From Cordilura impudica (Eukaryota > Arthropoda > Insecta > Diptera > Scathophagidae): a stretch of 64,000 nt of DNA. Numbering within the stretch: position 1 is the stretch's first letter; each line of letters begins with the position of its first letter. The stretch is taken from contig OY821518.1 in the NCBI GenBank assembly GCA_963682025.1, forward strand, positions 145,330,731 through 145,394,730, given 5' to 3'. This document shows, piece by piece, positions 58,621 through 64,000 of this stretch. The position numbers and the translations under genes were made by a program. The notes below the pieces were generated by a model. That model had not been told where the DNA came from and did no database searches. It saw nothing but the letters and a program-made list of their open reading frames with translations.

Positions 58621-59965
58621 ATGACATTCTGAGTTGTAGAATTGAAGTTAAGGCTATTCTACAAAGCTATTTTGAATTGAAAATTCATTCTTCAGTTTGA
58701 AAATGATTGTTAATGATTAAGAGATTTAAAAAAAAACTCTGAAACAATTTTTAAAACCTGGGAACTTTTGTAAATTAAGAAGCAAGTCAGATTTTATACT
58801 AATGCATATTTTACATATGATATATAAGCAATATAAAATTATAATTTAGAGCAACTGGCCTGTAATAGCATCGAATTTATTAGCTGTCGTTTGACGTGAC
58901 GGAATGACTAAAGTTTCTTAAACATGTATTAAAAAAATTGAGTGAACAGATAAATTTTATAATTATTTTATTATTTAGAATGCTTGTAAGGAATTACATT
59001 ATGTAACTTGGAACATATTTTAATATATTTTTAAACTTACTTCATGTGGATGAAAACATATTTTTTTTCATAAAAGTTGACATTTTTATGGAATTGCCCT
59101 TCTTAGGTTTATCCAACTTGAATTTTTGTATAGGAAATTGGTTTATTGTTTCAACATATGATTCTACTCACTGCTTTCAAATATCTCAATTATTAATTTT
59201 TACACCTGCTATTTTGGGAAAATATTTATTAGCTGTTGCAATTGGTAGAAATTTTGTTAAATTTGTTGCAAATATAAAGACTAAAAGTATTTATAATTAC
59301 GGCCTCACATTTTTTTTTTTGGTATAACAATGAACGCTGCTGTGCTTTTGCAATCGATTTGCTATTGATCTATTGATTTTTTTTTGGTTACAGTTCCATT
59401 TTATAAAAATTTTCTTTCTGAAAAGCAGCGCAAAGGTAAAAGGAATATTTAAAAGGGATATTTGCTATACTGCGTTTTGCACCACTTCCTGCTCTTGTTC
59501 GTACCAACTTTGATTAAATTTATTATAAATCAAGAAGAAATAAATCATCCCCATTGAAAGAGAAATGGCGTTAAATAAAATTTATTCAAATGTCAAAAAA
59601 AAAAAAAAAAACAATAATATTTCAATCTGATTTGCTGCACAAACATGGCACAAATTTATTTCGCTGAAATAGACAGAAAACTAGCAAAAAAAAATATAAC
59701 TTAAATAGAATATAGTTGAATCAAGGTTAGGGTATAGAGAAATATCATATTTTAAAGTGATATTGTTGCACTAAAATTTCTGTCTTTAGCTCTCCATATT
59801 CATTGAAAATTAAAAAAAAAAATCTATTCAATCAAGCGCTTAATCGCACTGCAACTTTTTTTCAATGAAATACTGTTAGATAAAGTACAGTTACCTGTCT
59901 GGTTCATTTAACAATAAGTTTTTTTTAGGTTAAATTAACAGCACAAAGACAAACTCAATTTAGTT
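58621..59965. other. AT-rich non-coding stretch
   Basis: No family resemblance found in the short frames, including 59046-59327. Poly(A) at 59598-59611. Confidence 0.4.
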
Positions 59966-61066
59966 TTAAGTGAAATGTGGGGAACTGGTGATGTTTATTA
60001 ATTTGGATGGTACGCCCTTGGCTCTTAATGCGTCCCGTATTATGCCACGTCTTATAGAATCGAATGCTTCTCTAAAGTCGACAAAGACTAAATAAAGCGC
60101 TGTGCGCCACTCTACAGACTGCTCAATTATGACACGAAGGGTATTTGTCTTATCTAAAGAATTCCTATGAGACTTGTTCTTCTCGCAGTGTCTGCACAAC
60201 GCACTGTAGTCTATTATTTATTATTGCAGCAATTACTTTATAAATGGTGTTAAGCAGGGTGATGCCCTTCCAGTTATCGCAGTTAACCAAACCGTTTTTC
60301 TTTGGAATCTTAATGATGGCTCCTTTTGTGCACGTTCTAGGAAACTATTCATTTGCCCAAGCATCACGAATATATGGCTGTAAAATTTCAAATGATATTG
60401 CATCATTAGCCTGAAGGAGCTCTGGTGGAATGACATCTTTCCCACGTGCTTTGTTTCTTTTAAGTTTTAAAATACCGTATGTAATATCATCGAAACTTGG
60501 ATAATTGTCAGCTATTATGTCATTAGCAGTTATAGTTGCTACGAAAGAAGATGAGGAGTTTTCTACGTGGTTGTCTTCGGCGATGTTTAGTGCTTTCGAA
60601 ATGTTGCTTTCATCGAAGAGTTCGATATTCTAGATTGGTAAGTAGCTGACCATTTCTATAGTTTATGGCATGGTTACAGCTCATGTTTTGATTCGAAAGT
60701 CGACCTATTAGTTGATGCAACTCTTTCATATTAGTCGCTCCAACAGCTGCTTCTCCTTCAATGGCTATGGTTTCGAAGTATTTTCCCTTGTCTTTTGGGC
60801 CGATGTCTTAACAGTTTTTGTTGTATTGTGGTTTTAGATTTAGGTTTTTGACAGAATTCTATAAATCTTTCTTCATTGTTGATTATAATTCCCATGCTAT
60901 GTGTTCCCATGATGTGAGATAGGCCATGGTTGTCAATACAATTCTTTGCATTAAAATCTCCACTCATCAAGAAGTTATCACGATTTGGTGTTTTGCGGAT
61001 TGTAGCAGTTAACTGATTGTAGAACTCATCTTTAGCTGAGTCCTCAGCATCCTCCGTTGGTGCGTA
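59966..61066 (-). pseudogene. LINE endonuclease and reverse transcriptase, truncated both sides
   Basis: Minus strand, from the interior: SYAPTEDAEDSAKDEFYNQL (endonuclease), MSGDFNAKNCIDNHGLSHIM, NEERFIEFCQ. Then pre-RT GKDVIPPELLQANDAI and RT GAIIKIPKKNGLVNCDNWKG, ITLLNTIYKVIAAII, TNTLRVIIEQSVEWRTALYL, VFVDFREAFDSI (first catalytic Asp) and ALRAKGVPSKLINI; the YADD block is missing. The DFNAK and YAPTED phrases are typical of RTE- or I-related LINE endonucleases; clade not fixed. The 61067-63233 transposon abuts its endonuclease at about YAPTED. Confidence 0.8.
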
Positions 61067-63233
61067 GCTAAATTAAAGCATTTTTTGCCTTTTTTCAAAA
61101 AGTGCATTTTTTTTCATAAGAAAGCTTAGGATTTTTCCTTTAAGAGCTTTTTGGTCGCTTAGTGGGATGGGAGTGGGATATCTATCAAAATAAATGGTTT
61201 GTAACTCAAGACAACGGTTTTTCAATTTTTCACAAATGCACTATTTTGAATTTTTCCCTATTTGTGTGAAAAACCTTACAAATAAAACTTATACTGAGAA
61301 ACTAGACAAATTAACCTTTCCGAAGGTATGTAACATACCTTCATAACATAACAGACGAGAATGGTTATCTGTAACCTGAAAGAGTTATTTGCAACATTTC
61401 AATCTGAATACGAGGATGTTAGAATTGGCTTCACGAAATTAACCCAAATGAACTCACCCAGCGGAACTCACACAGTATGCGTTTGCATTTACCATGAAAA
61501 TGTTAAACTGATGTTGAAGGAAATCAACTTAAAGTATTTAACAGTTGATTCGGCAGAAGATTTACCGATTACCTCGATTGCCTTAAATTGACTATGTGTT
61601 CTAATGCAACCACTTCTTGCCACTTATGTGAATGTACCAATTGCCCGAAAACCACATTCATCAAAGAAAATTTAATCAACTCTTTAGATCGAGAATATAT
61701 AGAGGAGGTCAAATTTGATTCTTGGATTCAGACCGACAGATGCACATTGAAAACAATCATTTTATATGTGGGTGATTTTGTGGAAGAAATATGTAGAGGA
61801 TTGATAAACTTGAGAACCCATCACTTTTTAGTCAAAGAGCAATGGTCATTCTTCAAGGATTTGAAGATACATTTGAAGTCTGGTGAATTCGTTATTTCAT
61901 ATGATTTCGCAGAAAACTATAAATATGTTCTTCAGGATGTCATATAAGCATTCCACTTCAATAACGACCAAGTAGTTATTTACTACATGAAAGATGAAAA
62001 ACTGGAACACAAAAGTATGGCAATCATATCTGACGATTTAAAACATGATACCGTTGCAGTTTATGAGTACCAGAAGAGAATACTAAAATTTCTAAAATAT
62101 AAATTTACAGTAAAGAAGGTATACTACTTTTCGGACGGAGCTCGTCAACATTTTAAAAACAAAAGTAGCTTGGCAAATCTTATGCCCACGAAAAAGATTT
62201 TGGAATGCCAGCTTAGTGGCATTTTCCTCCTACTGCTCATGGTAAAGGAGCATGTGACGGTATTGAAACAAACCTTAAAAGAAATGCAGCGAAGTATAGC
62301 CTACAATGCTCTCATAAAGATCGCATCTTAGATGCGACTGCTTTATTCCATTGGGCAAAGAGTTATTGTAAAGAAACTAAAATAGTTTTTAGTAGCAAAG
62401 AGGATCATCAGGAAACATTGAAAACACTGAAGAGCAGATTCGATGCTGCGGTAACAATCGCTGGCACCGCTCAATGCCATGCTTTTATACCGCTTGTCGA
62501 TGGAAGACTCAAGTTGAAAAAGTTTTCTACCTCTATTCAATGTGATTTCTTTCCAAAGACAACAAATAAACCAGCAGCGAAATCAACAGCTCAACCTAGT
62601 AACGCCAAGAAAGGATTGACAAAAAAACGCAGTAAATAAAGGCGACAAAAAAGCTGGATGAAAGACTGGGTATTTAAAAATTTACAAGACTTAAATACTT
62701 CATCAGCTACAATAAATTAAGTATAAAAATAGTTATGATATAAATGGATCTAATGCAATTAAGATTAATTTTTAATAAATTATTTATCTTTTTATTTTTA
62801 ATATTATTATTATATATTAATTTAATTATTATTACAAATAAATAAAAAATAATAATTTTTCAACATTTCTATAGAAAAAAATTGATTTTTTTTCGTGAGT
62901 TTAACATATTCTGGGTATTACAGTATCGAGGGTATGAAATCTTAGTTGGGTATGTTACATACCTTCGGAAAGTTTAATTTGTCTAGTTTCTCAGTATAAG
63001 TTTTATTTGTAACGTTTTACTCACAAATAGGCAAAAATTCAAAATTGTGCATTTGTGAAAAATTGAAAAACCGTTGTCTTGAGTTACAAAACATTTATTT
63101 TGATAGATATCCCACTCCCATCCCACTAAGCGACCAAAAAGTTCTTAAAGGAAAAATCCTAAGCTTTCTTATGAAAAAAAAAAAAAAAAAAAATGCCCTT
63201 TTTGAAAAAAAGGCAAAAAATGCTTTGATTTAG
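61067..63233 (+). mobile_element. DNA transposon with inverted repeats of about 270-290 bp
   Basis: The left arm runs from GCTAAATTAAAGCATTTTTT (61067) to about GGTATGTAACATACCTTC (61343), and the right arm mirrors it from about 62950 to GATTTAGC (63233): shared blocks include AAGCTTAGGATTTTTCCTTT, TTGGTCGCTTAGTGGGATGG, GAGTGGGATATCTATCAAAA and CTGAGAAACTAGACAAATTA. The arms are highly similar, which suggests a fairly recent insertion. One gene lies between them on the plus strand. The exact ends and target duplication could not be fixed; TTAA/TTGA lies inside the matching region. Confidence 0.85.
61361..62639 (+). pseudogene. Unclassified transposase of the long-TIR element
   Basis: Nearly complete protein in four pieces. 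61361-61591: FQSEYEDVRIGFTKLTQMNS, SGTHTVCVCIYHENVKLML. After a one-base shift near 61570: CLKLTMCSNATTSCHLCECT, NCPKTTFIKENL, WIQTDRCTLKT, ISYDFAENYKYVLQD, then an in-frame TAA at 61946. It resumes AFHFNNDQVVIYYMKDEKLE, IISDDLKHDTVAVYEYQKRI and KKVYYFSDGARQHFKNKSSL. After a second shift near 62195: WHFPPTAHGKGACDGIETNL and HAFIPLVDGRLKLKK, with stop at 62637-62639. I recognise the FSDGA..FKNK and HGKG.CDG layout from repetitive proteins in many animal genomes. The acidic residues in VSYDFAEN, ISDDLKHD and FSDGA are candidate catalytic positions, which is inference. Cys clusters suggest a zinc-binding knuckle. Confidence 0.72.
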
Positions 63234-63578
63234 CAAAAAAAAAAAGTCTAAAAATTTTTTTTAAGCATTTTTTTCCGAAATATTGAAGAAATAGCTATCT
63301 AAACTATTTGGGAGAAAATTTTCTAAGAACAATAGGTAATAAGTTACATGGATGAGAAAAAACACCTGTTAGGCCAAAATGTCAAATTTTGATACCCTCT
63401 AACTCAGAGAGCTCGTGACCGATCTTGCTGACAAATTGTGTCTAAACTACTATCCGATAGGACTAGCCTTGGTGCAAATTTCATCCCGATCGGAAGACAT
63501 CGGTTTCAAAAGTTGGTGGGTGCACTTGACATGAAACCCCCCATAAATATGTATATTAATGAATTAACTTTGACAATA
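63234..63578. other. Non-coding stretch before the mariner-type element
   Basis: Contains CATCCCGATCGGAAGACATC and a GGTTTCAAAAGTTGG phrase of repeat-like character, but no second copy in this window and no gene. Confidence 0.35.
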
Positions 63579-64000
63579 TAACGGGTGATTTTTTTGAGGT
63601 TAGGATTTTCATGCATTAGTATTTGACAGATCACGTGGGATTTCAGACATGGTGTCAAAGAGAAAGATGCTCAGTATGCTTTGACATTTCATCATGAATA
63701 GACTTACTAACGAGCAACGCTTGCAAATCATTGAATTTTATTACCAAAATCAGTGTTCGGTTCGAAATGTGTTTCGCGCTTTACGTCCGATTTATGGTCT
63801 ACATAATCGACCAAGTGAGCAAACAATTAATGCGATTGTGACCAAGTTTCGCACTCAGTTTACTTTATTGGACATTAAACCAACCACACGAATGCGTACA
63901 GTGCGTACAGAAGAGAATATTGCGTCTGTTTCTGAGAGTGTTACTGAAGACCGTGAAATGTCGATTCGTCGCCGTTCGCAGCAATTGGGTTTGTGTTATT
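63579..64000 (+). mobile_element. Tc1/mariner-type transposon, 5' part, runs off the window
   Basis: The terminus begins about 63579 at TA, TAACGGGTGATTTTTTTGAG, followed by a leader with GTGTCAAAGAGAAAGATGCT and CAGTATGCTTTGACATTTCA. The transposase gene starts at 63694. The right end is beyond the window. Confidence 0.8.
63694..64000 (+). CDS. mariner-type transposase, N-terminal part, open
   Basis: ATG 63694 opens an uninterrupted frame of 102 codons to the window edge: MNRLTNEQRLQIIEFYYQNQ, CSVRNVFRALRPIYG, RPSEQTINAIVTKFR, FTLLDIKPTTRMRTVRTEEN, IRRRSQQLGLCY. The first 60 residues form the helix-turn-helix (DUF4817-type) that binds the terminal repeat, and RR.QQLGLCY begins the second DNA-binding helix. 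No stop or frameshift is seen in this part. The catalytic domain lies outside, so activity cannot be judged. Confidence 0.82.
   Translation, partial: MNRLTNEQRLQIIEFYYQNQCSVRNVFRALRPIYGLHNRPSEQTINAIVTKFRTQFTLLDIKPTTRMRTVRTEENIASVSESVTEDREMSIRRRSQQLGLCY

Noticed and set aside
61073..63228. TTAA / TTGA as target duplication (Kolobok or piggyBac type) for the long-TIR element
   Set aside because: The inverted match continues outside these bases (GCTAAA / TTTAGC), so they lie inside the repeat rather than flanking it.
1..64000. tRNA, rRNA or CRISPR array
   Set aside because: No convincing box A/box B pair or cloverleaf, no rRNA-like conserved block, and no evenly spaced identical repeats with unique spacers were found by eye. 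A covariance-model scan would be decisive.

Overview
The window is AT-rich eukaryotic DNA packed with decayed mobile elements, and I found no convincing single-copy host gene, tRNA or rRNA. Jockey-like LINEs, a Penelope-like GIY-YIG fragment, Helitrons, Tc3-like, pogo-like and mariner transposons, hAT-type MITEs and several RAG1-like Transib transposases point to an insect, most likely a brachyceran fly. Species cannot be read from the sequence. The window looks like repeat-rich intergenic or heterochromatic DNA in which elements have inserted into each other.

Layout. 1-2597: 3' part of a Helitron carrying the end of a Pif1-like helicase; an inverted relative lies at 53210-55645. 3210-4608: two copies of an unclassified interspersed family, here called RepA (nine copies or fragments in the window). 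4609-8169: a Helitron with both ends and an internally deleted Rep-helicase gene. 10330-12946: two RepA copies and a MITE. 14549-17646: a CACTGTG-ended element with a 3-bp duplication. 18087-24819: the core of the window, one Transib inserted inside the transposase gene of another. 25960-27740: a decayed 39-bp repeat interrupted by a MITE and a small Helitron. 28085-30280: LINE fragments. 31503-33060: a pogo-like element. 35939-39900: a jockey-like LINE split by RepA, which itself received a Helitron and a hAT MITE. 40290-40800: Penelope-like fragment. 41703-47505: a Tc3-like element containing a third Transib and a RepA copy. 47755-52776: LINE tail, RING-finger fragment, RepA, and a fourth Transib. 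55964-61066: hAT MITE and further LINE fragments. 61067-63233: a DNA transposon with inverted repeats of about 270-290 bp and a nearly intact unclassified transposase gene. 63579-64000: start of a Tc1/mariner-type element, open to the window edge.

The main result is the Transib group. Transib is the transposon superfamily related to the core of the vertebrate V(D)J recombinase RAG1. All four copies keep recognisable RAG1-like landmarks: an Asp in GCDG, an Asp in (I/L)DGK, a Glu before RNKD, and an H-x4-H; a C-x2-C is visible in three. At 18087-24819 both nested elements can be delimited to the base: inverted ends beginning CACWGTG, the RAG recombination-signal heptamer or its one-base W variant, flanked by 5-bp duplications CAAAG (outer) and CGGCG (inner). 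Removing the inner element plus one CGGCG restores the reading frame of the outer transposase across the junction, an internal proof of the nesting. Ends of three families also carry an A-rich block 21-22 bp inside the heptamer, a spacing like a 23-bp recombination signal.
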